The translations under genes were made by a program, and so were the position numbers. Under the pieces are notes generated by a model, which worked only from the letters and a program-made list of their open reading frames with translations, did no database searches and had not been told where the DNA came from. A DNA stretch of 50,221 nt from Gammaproteobacteria bacterium (lineage in GTDB: Bacteria > Pseudomonadota > Gammaproteobacteria > Thiohalobacterales > Thiohalobacteraceae), in contig JAHJQQ010000008.1 in the NCBI GenBank assembly GCA_018819175.1, positions 1 to 50,221 of the forward strand. The letters run 5' to 3'. Position 1 is the first letter of the stretch. Each line of letters opens with the position of its first letter. This document shows, in pieces, positions 32,899 to 42,258 of this stretch.

Positions 32899-33573
32899 TT
32901 GCGTATTCTTCTGGTTGAAGATGACAGCATCCTCGCGAACGCCTTGTCTGGGGCCTTGCGTCAATCCGGCCACGTTGTCGATTTGGTTAGCGATGGCAAC
33001 TCCGCTGATACTGCGCTCTGCCATGACGTCTACGACCTGATGTTATTGGATCTGGGCTTGCCTGGCCTGGATGGTTTGCAGGTTCTTAAGCGCTTACGGG
33101 CTCGCAAATCTCATCTCCCTGTCCTCATTCTGACCGCACGCGACTCACTCGCGGATCGCGTCAGTGGGTTGGACTTCGGTGCCGATGATTATCTGACCAA
33201 GCCCTTCGACCTACCGGAGCTCGAGGCACGCATACGCGCACTCGTTCGCCGCAAGCATGGCATTCTCGACACCCTGATAGAATTTGGACCATTACGCTTC
33301 GACACCGCCGGGAAGCGTGTCATGGTGAATGACCAGCCCCTTGAGCTCTCCGCACGGGAAATCGGCGTGTTGGAGATTCTGCTGTTGCGGGCCGGCCGCG
33401 TCATCAGCAAGGAACACCTGGCAGATCGGCTTTATGGCTGGGGTGATGAAGTGGGCGATAATGCCATTGAGGTTGGCATCCATCGACTGCGAAAGAAGCT
33501 TGAGCCTGTGGGCATCACCATCCGCACGATACGTGGGCTGGGCTATCTGCTGGATATGCCCAGTGCCAACTAA
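32899..33573 (+). CDS. OmpR/PhoB-family response regulator (QseB/TctD-like)
   Basis: 224 residues starting at TTG 32899. Receiver domain: acidic pair D8-D9, phosphoacceptor D51 in LLDLGLPG, conserved K101 in DYLTKPFD. C-terminal winged-helix DNA-binding domain from about 125: LELSAREIGVLEILLLRAGRVISKEHL and VGIHRLRKKLEPVGITIRTIRGLGYLL. It is followed by its sensor kinase with an 11-base overlap. Sequence wording is nearest the TctD/QseB group; the regulated genes are unknown but could include the adjacent secreted hydrolases. Confidence 0.93.
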   Translation: MRILLVEDDSILANALSGALRQSGHVVDLVSDGNSADTALCHDVYDLMLLDLGLPGLDGLQVLKRLRARKSHLPVLILTARDSLADRVSGLDFGADDYLTKPFDLPELEARIRALVRRKHGILDTLIEFGPLRFDTAGKRVMVNDQPLELSAREIGVLEILLLRAGRVISKEHLADRLYGWGDEVGDNAIEVGIHRLRKKLEPVGITIRTIRGLGYLLDMPSAN

Positions 33574-34924
33574 ACCTCATACGCTACGGCGTAAACTACT
33601 GACTTGGTTGTTACTCCCTTTGCTGGCTCTGTTCTTTATCCGCGCCGGCTATACCTATTTCTATGCCAACGAACTGGCAAATCGCGTATACGACCGTATG
33701 CTGTTCAGGCTGACCGTCTCGCTGTCCCAACAAATTATCTATGACAGTAGTAATCAGCATATAGAACTACCCCAGACGGCAACTGAAATATTGATGACTG
33801 ATGAACTCGATGTTCTGTACTTCGCGATTCGCGATGCGCAGGGAATCATCATCGATGGCGACCAGCGTATGCCATTCATACCGACACGCAGGAATCAGGA
33901 CGGGAAATTCTTCTTCGACGACCAGATTGACGGGCACAAAATACGGGTTTCCCATTTTGATCTGACCATAGGGCACAAACGTTATCTGTTGCAGGTTGCC
34001 GAAACTCTTATCAAACGATCTTTACTAGCACGGGAATTCCAGACTGGCGTGCTATTGCCGCAAGCACTCATCATCATCCTGGCCACAATCATTGTCTGGT
34101 TTGGCATTGGCAAAAGCCTGGCGCCGTTGAAACGCCTGCAGAAAGCGGTATCGGAACGTTCCCATATCGATCTGAGCCCCCTTCATGAAAAGGATGTCTC
34201 CGCGGAAGTGCAGCCCTTGGTAAATTCCATCAATGATCTGATGGCACGCCTCTCTGAGGTTTTGGATGCGCAGAACCGTTTCATCGCGGATGCAGCCCAT
34301 CAATTGCGCACACCCTTGGCTGGTCTCAAAACCCAGATCGAACTCGCTTTGCGTCAGAACGATGCAGCAGTAACAGCGCAGGCCATGCCAAGCATTCTTG
34401 TCAGCGCAGATCGCATGACGCGCCTGGTCAACCAACTATTGGCACTGGCGCGCAATGAACCCAAGGCCGAACGTGCGATACAAATGGGCGTCATTGACCT
34501 AGGCGCCCTGGCGTCCAATATAACCATGGAATGGGTGCCTCAGGCGTTGGAAAAAGATATTGATCTCGGCTTCGAAGCTCCGAAATCACCGGTTAAAATT
34601 CAAGGGGACGCCGCACGCATCAAGGATCTGATTGACAATCTCATCGACAATGCCGTGCGTTACACAGATCCACATGGACAGATTACCGTCCATGTCAGCA
34701 ATGGAGATAAGCCGCAGCTAAGCGTTACCGATAATGGCCCTGGCATCCCACCTGAACATCGTGAACGTGTCTTCGAACGTTTTTACAGCGTATTAGGCAA
34801 CACCGCCAATGGAAGCGGCCTGGGATTGGCGATCGTCCGTGAAATCGCCAGAATGCATGGCGCGACTACTCACATAGACTCAGCTGCGGATGGGACCGGG
34901 ACACGCATTAGCGTGGTGTTCTGA
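33563..34924 (+). CDS. Sensor histidine kinase (TctE/QseC-like)
   Basis: 453 residues from GTG 33563, chosen because it gives a short basic N-terminus before the first membrane segment (LLTWLLLPLLALFFIRAGYTYFY) and overlaps the regulator stop; the longer open frame upstream runs through the regulator gene. A periplasmic domain (about 35-160) resembles the 2CSK_N domain of TctE-type kinases. A second membrane segment (ALIIILATIIVWFGIGKSL) leads to HAMP, the H-box DAAHQLRTPLAGLK (H246) and the ATPase motifs NLIDNAVRYTD, DNGPGIPPE and GSGLGLAIV. The TctE relation would suit sensing of small carboxylates, but this is only inference. Confidence 0.9.
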   Translation: MPTKPHTLRRKLLTWLLLPLLALFFIRAGYTYFYANELANRVYDRMLFRLTVSLSQQIIYDSSNQHIELPQTATEILMTDELDVLYFAIRDAQGIIIDGDQRMPFIPTRRNQDGKFFFDDQIDGHKIRVSHFDLTIGHKRYLLQVAETLIKRSLLAREFQTGVLLPQALIIILATIIVWFGIGKSLAPLKRLQKAVSERSHIDLSPLHEKDVSAEVQPLVNSINDLMARLSEVLDAQNRFIADAAHQLRTPLAGLKTQIELALRQNDAAVTAQAMPSILVSADRMTRLVNQLLALARNEPKAERAIQMGVIDLGALASNITMEWVPQALEKDIDLGFEAPKSPVKIQGDAARIKDLIDNLIDNAVRYTDPHGQITVHVSNGDKPQLSVTDNGPGIPPEHRERVFERFYSVLGNTANGSGLGLAIVREIARMHGATTHIDSAADGTGTRISVVF

Positions 34925-34931
34925 ATTGCCA

Positions 34932-34966
34932 ACGAAAAAGCCCGCAAGCGGCTAAGCATTGCAGGC
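34932..34966 (+). terminator. Terminator after the sensor kinase, similar to the tRNA-Leu terminator
   Basis: AAAAAGCCCGCAAGC and GCATTGCAGGCTTTA form a stem with one mismatch eight bases after the kinase stop. The sequence (arm, loop and flanking A and T runs) resembles the hairpin at 43313-43353 in the same orientation, with most positions matching over about 38 bases. It can act in both directions. Confidence 0.7.
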
Positions 34967-35090
34967 TTTATATTGATCAATACGATTTAGGTCACTATCG
35001 CGCTGCCACCGATCACCAGCGCAATAACGAAAGCCAGCGGCCATATTTAGGCAATCTACTGGGAATCATTCAATCATCTGCCACCGGTTT

Positions 35091-38000
35091 TCATTGAACG
35101 ACAAGTGTGAAAGATTGCGTGCTGCTGCCCAGAGAATTCGCTACCTTCACAGTCACACCATAGCTACCTGATTGAGCTGGCGTCCACTCCAGACGTCCCG
35201 TATCCGGATGAACCGTCATTCCCGCAGGGGCTGCTGTCAGACTGAAGACCGGCGCCGGAAGACCCGTTGCCTTGGCTACATAGACGTACGTCGCATTCCT
35301 GATTGCCGTCGTTACAGGCAGCGAAACTACTTGTGGTATGACATTCACACAGGTCGGTATGAATCGGTTAAGCCCATCGAACCATACGGGCGTCATCTTG
35401 GCATACCCACCCGCCGTCGGATGCAGGTCATCGCCCACGGCAAAATCTGTCGTCGATGTGGTGTAACCGAGCGCAGGCTCCATATTTACGACGATTATCT
35501 TGTCGCCGGCAGCGATGCGCGACTGCGCGAGACTATCGATACTCTGGTTAAATACCGTGAGTTGCGGATCATAACTGCCGCGCGCCTTATTGATAATGCG
35601 CGCCAGAACCACGGGAATATTCGGGTTATACCCCTTGATCATATCCAGAATCTGCCCCACCTGAGTGACATTCGGATACGGGAAGTTTGAGTCCACATTC
35701 GTACCTATGTGCAGCATGATGACATCAGGCGGATTTTGATTCAGCCAACTTGTAACGTTAGTCGCGATATTCGTTGCCGTGTATCCGCTGTGGCCTTCAT
35801 TGTCCGGATCATGCGAACAGTTCGGCGCGCAGCTGTCTTGTATACTGCCCACCATGTCGAAATCCGCGCCTGCACTCATCAGATTGAAATACAATTGCGG
35901 ACGGAATCCCGGGTTCCAGCGTCGGGTATTCGAATCACCCAGCGCCATGATACGCACCGGCGCGCCACAACCCTCATAGCCGCGACGCAGCCCAACCGCG
36001 CCATCGGTATAGTGTCGCAGGATTTCACTGTCCGGCAGTACGCGGTTGTGAATCGCAACCTCATCGATACTACCCGCAAAGTGATAATCCGCCCCACTCT
36101 CATTCAGCCAACCAATATTCAGCGCAACTGCAGAATCAAAACCGGCGGCATAGTCGACGCTTGCAGAAACTTGTTGCGCCCCATCCACGTACAGGCGGTT
36201 CTGTCCTGATACTGCATCACGGATAGCAACGATGTGATGCCAGTTTCCGTCCGCTACATTACTGGACCCCGTCAGTGTCAGAGCGGAGCCGCCACCGTTC
36301 TTGTCCACCAGAGTGAATACCGCATTACCGTTCTGGCAGCCGACCCACCACCGCAGTTGCGTGGCCGGATCACGCCTCCCTGCGATCGCCTGACTGCCAC
36401 CACAGCTACTGGCTTTCATCCAATACTCAATGCTGAATCGCGAATTACTGGTCCAATTGATCGCGCTGACTGATGTAACATCGGCCTTGTTCGTGGAGCC
36501 GTTAAAGCTTCTGGCGTTGCTTACGCGGCCCGTTACCTGCGCTGGGCAATCGGTGCACGCTGCAGATGCTGTACCTATTTGATCCTGGAATGTCGAACCA
36601 GAGGTTTCGTCGAACTTCCAATAATGTACCAACCCCGATGGCAACACCGGTGTGTTTTGTGGGCTCTCACTAGGCCCCTGGCCACCGTTGATCGTCGATG
36701 GATCAAACGCGGCATCCGTGCTCAACACCAGCTTGTCGATCACCGTACCGGATTCGCGCATCCATACGTTCACCGTGTGCAGACCTGCAGTATCAATATT
36801 CAACGTGGCACGCGAACCGCTGGAAATCGTGCCTACCCATGCATAACCGCCGGTTATCGGCACAGTCATATTCTTGCTGCTCGACACCTCTTGGCCATTC
36901 AGTCCCACATGCAGTGAGTTCGAACTGGATGTCGGGCCGCGCGCGCGCACCCACACATAGTGCTTCCCGGTACGTGAAAAATTCACCTGGTAGCCCAGGC
37001 GTGCACCGGTATCGGCATAACCACTCGACTGCACGATATTGTCCGCAGGCATGGCGCGCAATGCGTCAGAGCCAGAATACCCGGCAAATCCTGCACCCGC
37101 CGATAACCACTGATGTCCATCAGCCGACACTGCATTTACTTGGAAATTCTCAGCTTCCATCGATAGCAGGCCGTTTCCATCCTGCTGGAAATCGCCCCCG
37201 CCACCATTAGGTAGGGCAGTTACTGTCACGTTTACCTGGCCCACTGCAATGTCGATCCCGTCGCTGAGCCTATAGGTGAAACTGTCCGCACCATCGAAGC
37301 CCGCCACCGGTGTGTATGTGCAGGAACCGGCACTCGTGCAATTCACCGTCGCGCCGCTCACACTCAGCGCATCGTACGCAATCAGGCTCAGCACACCACC
37401 ATCGCCGCCGTCCGTATCATTGGCGAGCACATTCACCACAGCTTGGGTACCAGCCGGTGTTGTAAGAGTATCGACTTCCGCAATGGGTGGATTGTTGGCC
37501 ACCCCACCCTGCGGACTTTCATCCGGCCCAAGACCGCCATTGTAGATAGAGGGATCGAATGCAGCATCCAGGGTCAACACTACTTTGTCGATCACTGTGC
37601 CCGATTCGCGCATCCACACGTTCACCCTGTGCGGCCCCGCTGTTCCAACGTTCATTGTCGCGCGCGCTCCATTGGCCTTCGTACCAACCCAAAAATAGCC
37701 ACCCACTGGCACGACGATATTCTTGCTGCTCGATATCTCCTGGCCATCCAGACCCACATGCACGGAATCCGAACTCGTCGATGGCGCCTGAGCCCGTACC
37801 CACACATAGTGTGTCCCCGTCACCGAAAAATTCGCCTCGTAGTCCAGACGTGGACTGAGGCTCGCGTAATTCGTCGCGTTGCTGACATTGTCTTCGGGCA
37901 ACGCCCTCATCGCATCCGTGCCCGAATAACCCCCGAAACCCGAACCCACCGATAACCACTGATGTCCATCCGCCGCGGCAACACTCAGCTGATAATTTTC

Positions 38001-38717
38001 AGCCTCCATCGATAGCAGACCACTACCATCCTGCTGGAAGCCGCTTCCCCCGGGAGGTGTTGCTCCGTACTCAATATGCAGTACCGGAGCACCAGACGAG
38101 GCGTCAAAGGTGGAGGCAGCTCGAAACGCACGATTGTCGCCACCGTTATCCTCGATAAGCAGGACCACGGGATTTCCGCTCGTCCATCCTGCCTGACCGA
38201 TCACCTCTTGCATGATCGCCGACAGATCCGGCGTGCGCTGGTTAGTACCGTTCTCACCGGCCGTCGTCCAGCTCGATGGCAACCAGTTGACGCTCGCGGT
38301 GGTCCGCGCACGACTGGAAATGTCATAACTTGCAGTGCTGAAGCGTACCGGCGCCACCGCCTTTTGTCCCTTGACGGTCAAATTTACGACCCCGCCGGCA
38401 TCCGCACGATCCACTGTGAACTGGATATAGGCTTTGGTGATAGTCACGCCAGTCGGAATGGCCACGTTTTGGAAACGCATACCCATTTGTTGGCGCTTAC
38501 TCCCATCCCAGGGCATTTCCAGATCGGTGGATGACAGTGACATCACACCCGTGCTGGCATTCTCCTCGGCATCATCAGTGTTGCTGATCACGGCAATGTC
38601 GAGCGTAGCGGCAACCACTTGGGTCATGCTCATGGCGCCGACCAATAACACCCCGAGTGCCAGCAACATGACCGACACATAATTAAGGTATCTACTGTTA
38701 TCGCGCCTCGCTGCCAT
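35091..38717 (-). CDS. Large secreted SGNH/GDSL esterase with two shared sugar-binding-like modules
   Basis: 1208 residues from ATG 38717, with AGGA five bases ahead. Residue numbers here count from this ATG. After a signal/anchor (about 12-36) come: a DNRLRE-like beta domain (38-220), a 170-residue module A1 (about 230-400; MEAENY ... YSGTDAMRA ... THYVWVRA ... VNVWMRESGTVIDKVVL), a cadherin-like domain (410-500), module A2 (510-685), a LamG/concanavalin-like domain (695-905) and an SGNH hydrolase (920-1120) with GDSN (Ser 929), HIGTN (Asn 1007) and DDLHP (Asp 1096, His 1099), ending in an Ig-like domain. The design is that of an extracellular polysaccharide esterase; substrate is unknown. 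The same module occurs in the divergent gene at 39510. Confidence 0.88.
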   Translation of the reverse strand: MAARRDNSRYLNYVSVMLLALGVLLVGAMSMTQVVAATLDIAVISNTDDAEENASTGVMSLSSTDLEMPWDGSKRQQMGMRFQNVAIPTGVTITKAYIQFTVDRADAGGVVNLTVKGQKAVAPVRFSTASYDISSRARTTASVNWLPSSWTTAGENGTNQRTPDLSAIMQEVIGQAGWTSGNPVVLLIEDNGGDNRAFRAASTFDASSGAPVLHIEYGATPPGGSGFQQDGSGLLSMEAENYQLSVAAADGHQWLSVGSGFGGYSGTDAMRALPEDNVSNATNYASLSPRLDYEANFSVTGTHYVWVRAQAPSTSSDSVHVGLDGQEISSSKNIVVPVGGYFWVGTKANGARATMNVGTAGPHRVNVWMRESGTVIDKVVLTLDAAFDPSIYNGGLGPDESPQGGVANNPPIAEVDTLTTPAGTQAVVNVLANDTDGGDGGVLSLIAYDALSVSGATVNCTSAGSCTYTPVAGFDGADSFTYRLSDGIDIAVGQVNVTVTALPNGGGGDFQQDGNGLLSMEAENFQVNAVSADGHQWLSAGAGFAGYSGSDALRAMPADNIVQSSGYADTGARLGYQVNFSRTGKHYVWVRARGPTSSSNSLHVGLNGQEVSSSKNMTVPITGGYAWVGTISSGSRATLNIDTAGLHTVNVWMRESGTVIDKLVLSTDAAFDPSTINGGQGPSESPQNTPVLPSGLVHYWKFDETSGSTFQDQIGTASAACTDCPAQVTGRVSNARSFNGSTNKADVTSVSAINWTSNSRFSIEYWMKASSCGGSQAIAGRRDPATQLRWWVGCQNGNAVFTLVDKNGGGSALTLTGSSNVADGNWHHIVAIRDAVSGQNRLYVDGAQQVSASVDYAAGFDSAVALNIGWLNESGADYHFAGSIDEVAIHNRVLPDSEILRHYTDGAVGLRRGYEGCGAPVRIMALGDSNTRRWNPGFRPQLYFNLMSAGADFDMVGSIQDSCAPNCSHDPDNEGHSGYTATNIATNVTSWLNQNPPDVIMLHIGTNVDSNFPYPNVTQVGQILDMIKGYNPNIPVVLARIINKARGSYDPQLTVFNQSIDSLAQSRIAAGDKIIVVNMEPALGYTTSTTDFAVGDDLHPTAGGYAKMTPVWFDGLNRFIPTCVNVIPQVVSLPVTTAIRNATYVYVAKATGLPAPVFSLTAAPAGMTVHPDTGRLEWTPAQSGSYGVTVKVANSLGSSTQSFTLVVQ

Positions 38718-39206
38718 GTCTATCCTGAATTCTCCAGAGCGGTTAACAGGCCGTATCCAGGCGATCAAGTGAACCACACTGTGCTTACGCTCTACTTACA
38801 CAGGCACTGATATCACCAAGCCAAGAACAGCTATCCGACTCACGCTGCATAAACTTACTTGGTTTCAGTGGGCTAGGCGCCTGCCATGTAGCGAATCAAT
38901 CGATTCTGCCACGTATACCAGGCCACGGTTGAGGCTAAACAGCGCCAGACTGGCCTACCGTTTGACAGCGCACAAAAATCGAGGACTACGCATTTAGGGC
39001 AATGACCTCCGGGGGAAGGGGGAATGCTGCGTTAACTACCTGGAATCGACAATGAGCACCTTCCGCGGAAGTAAGTCTGCGAAGTCCTGCACCCACCGGA
39101 ACAGGCACTGTGGCGTCTAGTGCGAGCCCAACCCGGCCGGTGCCCAAGTAATGCCATTACACCAACCGCAAGTAGTCTGTAAGTAAATTTCGGGAAACTT
39201 TACTTT
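38718..39206. other. Divergent upstream region of the two secreted hydrolases
   Basis: No gene is visible. This stretch together with 39354-39509 must contain both promoters. Apart from the palindromic element at 39207-39353 I find no strong repeat or hairpin. Confidence 0.4.
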
Positions 39207-39353
39207 AGGGAACCTCTGATTAATTTGATCAAGCGAGCAGATGCAAGGCGCAGACGGGCGAAAAAACGGAGTTTACACGGCGTAAATGAGTATTTTGAGC
39301 CCGGCTGCAACGCGGCAGATGCCGCTTCAGCGAATTAATCAGAGGTTCCTTAG
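39207..39353. mobile_element. MITE-like element with GGAACCTCTGATTAAT ends
   Basis: About 147 bases bounded by inverted repeats: GGAACCTCTGATTAAT (left, from about 39210) and its complement ending about 39350. The interior has imperfect symmetry (GAGTTTACACGGCGTAAATG; GCAAGGCGCAGACGGGCG). No coding potential. It resembles dispersed miniature elements known from several gammaproteobacteria, which I recall but cannot verify here. It lies between the divergent hydrolase genes and may influence their promoters. Confidence 0.7.
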
Positions 39354-39509
39354 TAATCATCCGGCCAATTGTGCGGACTACAGCATCCACTAGAATTGTT
39401 GCAGTGCTTTACAGCCAGACTGAACGGCGATGACTGAAAGACACTTAGCCAGCACCTTCACACTACTGCTGTCTCTTTAATATAGCGTGCTCACAACAAC
39501 GGGCTAGCG

Positions 39510-41156
39510 ATGATTTTCAATAAGGTTGGATCAATTTTAGCTGATCGCCGAACCTGGTGCCGGTGGATCTGTTTTGCCAGCCTTGTGCTTTGCGTACCGA
39601 CGCTATTTGCAATGCCGCTTCAGCAATCTGTCGGTGGACAGGGATTGGTGTCGATCGAAGCGGAAAACTATGATGCCAATGTGACTCAGGGCGGACATGC
39701 CTGGGCACCAAACAACACGCCTGGCTATTCCGGTACGGGAGCCCTGTGGGCAAGACCCAATGTCGGGACAAACGTCAACCAAGGATACGTAAGCAACAGT
39801 CCGCGACTGGATTTCCAGGTCAATTTCGTAGCCACCGGTACGCATTACCTGTGGATTCGCGCACTCGGTGCTACAAAATACGACGATTCCGTTCATGCCG
39901 GTCTGGACGGTAATGCCATCACCTCTTCCGACCGCCTCACAATTAACTTCGGTAAGTCCTGGCAATGGTCGCGTTCGACTATCGATGGCTCAGTGGCCAC
40001 CATCAAGGTCAAAACACCCGGTTTGCATACTGTGAATGTATGGATGCGCGAGGATGGTTTGATCCTGGATAAACTGGTCCTTACGACTGATGCTGCGTAT
40101 CGCCCTGCCGACGTGGGTCCGCCGGAAAGTCCACGAGTACAGACGGAGACGCCACCTCAGGTATGGCCAACAAACGGCTGGGACGTGGCAACCGCGGCTG
40201 AAATGGGAATGAGGAACGAGTTACTTGAACAGGCGCGAGACTACGCCCTCACCGCCGGCGGCTCCGGGTTCATCACGCGCGGAGGGAAACTGGTCATGTC
40301 CTGGGGCAATACCACACAGCGCTATGACCTTAAATCCACTACCAAGTCATTCGGGGTGGCGGCTGTTGGCCTGGCCTTGCAGGACGGACGTCTTGTCTGG
40401 AACGACTTGGCTATAGAGCACCTGCCATCTTTCGGGATTCCACCCACCACAAATGCCTCCACCGGCTGGCTGCCATCCATCACGCTTCAGCAACTGGCCA
40501 ATCACACAGCCGGATTTGATAAAGCCGGCGGTTTCATAAGCCTGCTTTATCAACCGGGCTCCACCTGGTCATATAGCGATGGTGGCGCCAACTGGCTGGC
40601 TGACGTGCTCACTGTGGCATTCGGTGACGATCTCAATACCGTCATGTTCAATCGGGTGTTTTCGAAACTGGGCATTAAAACTACCGATCTGTTCTGGCGT
40701 AAGAATGCCTATCGGGGAGATACCATCAACGGAATCAAACGACGCGAATTCGGCTCCGGTATCAGTGCATCTGCCGATGCGATGGCTCGCCTCGGCTATC
40801 TGTATCTGCGACGCGGCATCTGGGATGGCGAACGTATCCTGCCGGAGAGTTTCATCGATCAGGTCCGCCAGCCGGTGGCTTCTACCATCGGATTACCCGC
40901 ATCTGACCCGGTAAAGTTCCCTCATGCAAGTGAGCACTATGGCTTGCTCTGGTGGAATAATGCGGATGGGGCGCTTGCAAACGTACCGCGCGACGCCTAC
41001 TGGTCCTGGGGGCTAAAAGATAGCCTGATCGTGGTTATTCCGAGCCTGGATGTCGTTATCACACGTGCTGGAGACAGCGGATGGCGTAGTGGATGGAGCA
41101 GTGATTACACCGTGCTTGCGCCGTTCATCGAACCTATCGTGCGATCAGTGCAATAG
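39510..41156 (+). CDS. Secreted beta-lactamase-family hydrolase with N-terminal shared module
   Basis: 548 residues. Signal peptide to about residue 34 (CFASLVLCVPTLFAMP). Residues 41-205 are a module homologous to A1/A2 of the esterase at 35091-38717: SIEAENYDANV, YSGTGALWARP, THYLWIRALG, and HTVNVWMREDGLILDKLVLTTDAA, ending GPPESP as there. From about 220 follows a class C beta-lactamase/esterase domain with S-x-x-K at 276-279 (KSTTKSF) and a YSD motif at 355-357 (WSYSDGGANW). Probably an extracellular esterase or peptidase directed to the same ligand as the neighbouring enzyme by the common module. Divergent transcription suggests shared control. Confidence 0.88.
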   Translation: MIFNKVGSILADRRTWCRWICFASLVLCVPTLFAMPLQQSVGGQGLVSIEAENYDANVTQGGHAWAPNNTPGYSGTGALWARPNVGTNVNQGYVSNSPRLDFQVNFVATGTHYLWIRALGATKYDDSVHAGLDGNAITSSDRLTINFGKSWQWSRSTIDGSVATIKVKTPGLHTVNVWMREDGLILDKLVLTTDAAYRPADVGPPESPRVQTETPPQVWPTNGWDVATAAEMGMRNELLEQARDYALTAGGSGFITRGGKLVMSWGNTTQRYDLKSTTKSFGVAAVGLALQDGRLVWNDLAIEHLPSFGIPPTTNASTGWLPSITLQQLANHTAGFDKAGGFISLLYQPGSTWSYSDGGANWLADVLTVAFGDDLNTVMFNRVFSKLGIKTTDLFWRKNAYRGDTINGIKRREFGSGISASADAMARLGYLYLRRGIWDGERILPESFIDQVRQPVASTIGLPASDPVKFPHASEHYGLLWWNNADGALANVPRDAYWSWGLKDSLIVVIPSLDVVITRAGDSGWRSGWSSDYTVLAPFIEPIVRSVQ

Positions 41157-41253
41157 AACAGCTGAATTGCACCAACATCATTTCTGAACCAAGACAGCGT
41201 CTTGCGCACCGCTTGAAGCCTAGTAAAGAATATATTGATGCCAACGGGAATAA

Positions 41254-42258
41254 TCAATGGCGAGATGCTCCCAGCGCAGGGGATAGTATCTCCTTTGGCA
41301 GGTCCTTTCTTTCGGTCAGATAAAATCCGGCACCAACAAGGCTGACCAGGATAAGCAGTATTCTACTGACCAGCATAACCGACAGGGCCAAGTCCTTGTC
41401 TACACCATATGCCCCGAGAAGCACCACGAAAGTGACATCGACTACGCCCAGACCATTGATGGATATAGGCAGCACACCTACCAGATTCACCAGCGTCAGC
41501 ACGACAAACAACTCCGGGATGGATATATCCACACCGGCGCCGTAACGCAATAGCAGATACATGCCGGCGCTGTTATGCACGTGAAAATATAATGAGATCA
41601 ACATAACCTTGGCGGTTGCAGTCGGGTCCCGGAGATAATCCTTGCCGTGGTCCAGGATGATCCGCAGCAACATGGGCTTGTTTTCCCAGCGCATTAGTCT
41701 CTGGTAACCCTGCAGAACGATAAATAACAGTCCGGCGACAAGGGTTATGGCAATACCAGTGGTCCCGAAGCTCATCAATGCCTCTGAAACCACATCACCA
41801 TGTGAAACGTGGACGATGAACGAACAGAAATATCCGATAGCCAGGAGCGCAACGATCCCAGTCAATCGCTCCATGACCACGGCAATAACAGAAGAAGATG
41901 GCGAACGGGGATTACCAAACGTTTTATAGATACGGTAGCCATCACCGCCAATACTGCTTGGCAGAAAGTTATTGAAGAATAGGGCAGTGAAGTAATACCG
42001 ATGCAGTTTCGAAAAACTGAAATCCACACTATGCAGCTTGAGCAACACCTGCCATTTATAGGTACTGACGGTAACACTCAGCAGCATGAAGATGCATGCG
42101 CCGATTATCAGGCCCAATGGCATTTTGACCAGCGTGTCGCCCATCGCTGACAAGTCGGCGTGAGCAACAAGAAACCATCCCAGTCCTATGGTCACGCACA
42201 GCTTAATAACCCATAAGATGCGCTTGCGTATCGGCGATGTCTGTTTTGTGCCGATCAT
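41254..42258 (-). CDS. Flippase-like integral membrane protein (LPG_synthase_TM / YbhN family)
   Basis: 334 residues, seven to eight helices. The family motifs FFNNFLPSSIGGDGYRIYKTF (about 92-112) and the later VLPISINGLGVVDVTFVVLLGAYGV are present, as in the membrane half of lysylphosphatidylglycerol synthases and in AglD/YbhN-type proteins thought to flip or bind polyprenyl lipids. There is no C-terminal synthase domain. ATG 42258 overlaps the stop of the upstream membrane-protein gene (ATGA), so the two proteins probably work together. Lipid substrate unknown. Confidence 0.85.
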   Translation of the reverse strand: MIGTKQTSPIRKRILWVIKLCVTIGLGWFLVAHADLSAMGDTLVKMPLGLIIGACIFMLLSVTVSTYKWQVLLKLHSVDFSFSKLHRYYFTALFFNNFLPSSIGGDGYRIYKTFGNPRSPSSSVIAVVMERLTGIVALLAIGYFCSFIVHVSHGDVVSEALMSFGTTGIAITLVAGLLFIVLQGYQRLMRWENKPMLLRIILDHGKDYLRDPTATAKVMLISLYFHVHNSAGMYLLLRYGAGVDISIPELFVVLTLVNLVGVLPISINGLGVVDVTFVVLLGAYGVDKDLALSVMLVSRILLILVSLVGAGFYLTERKDLPKEILSPALGASRH

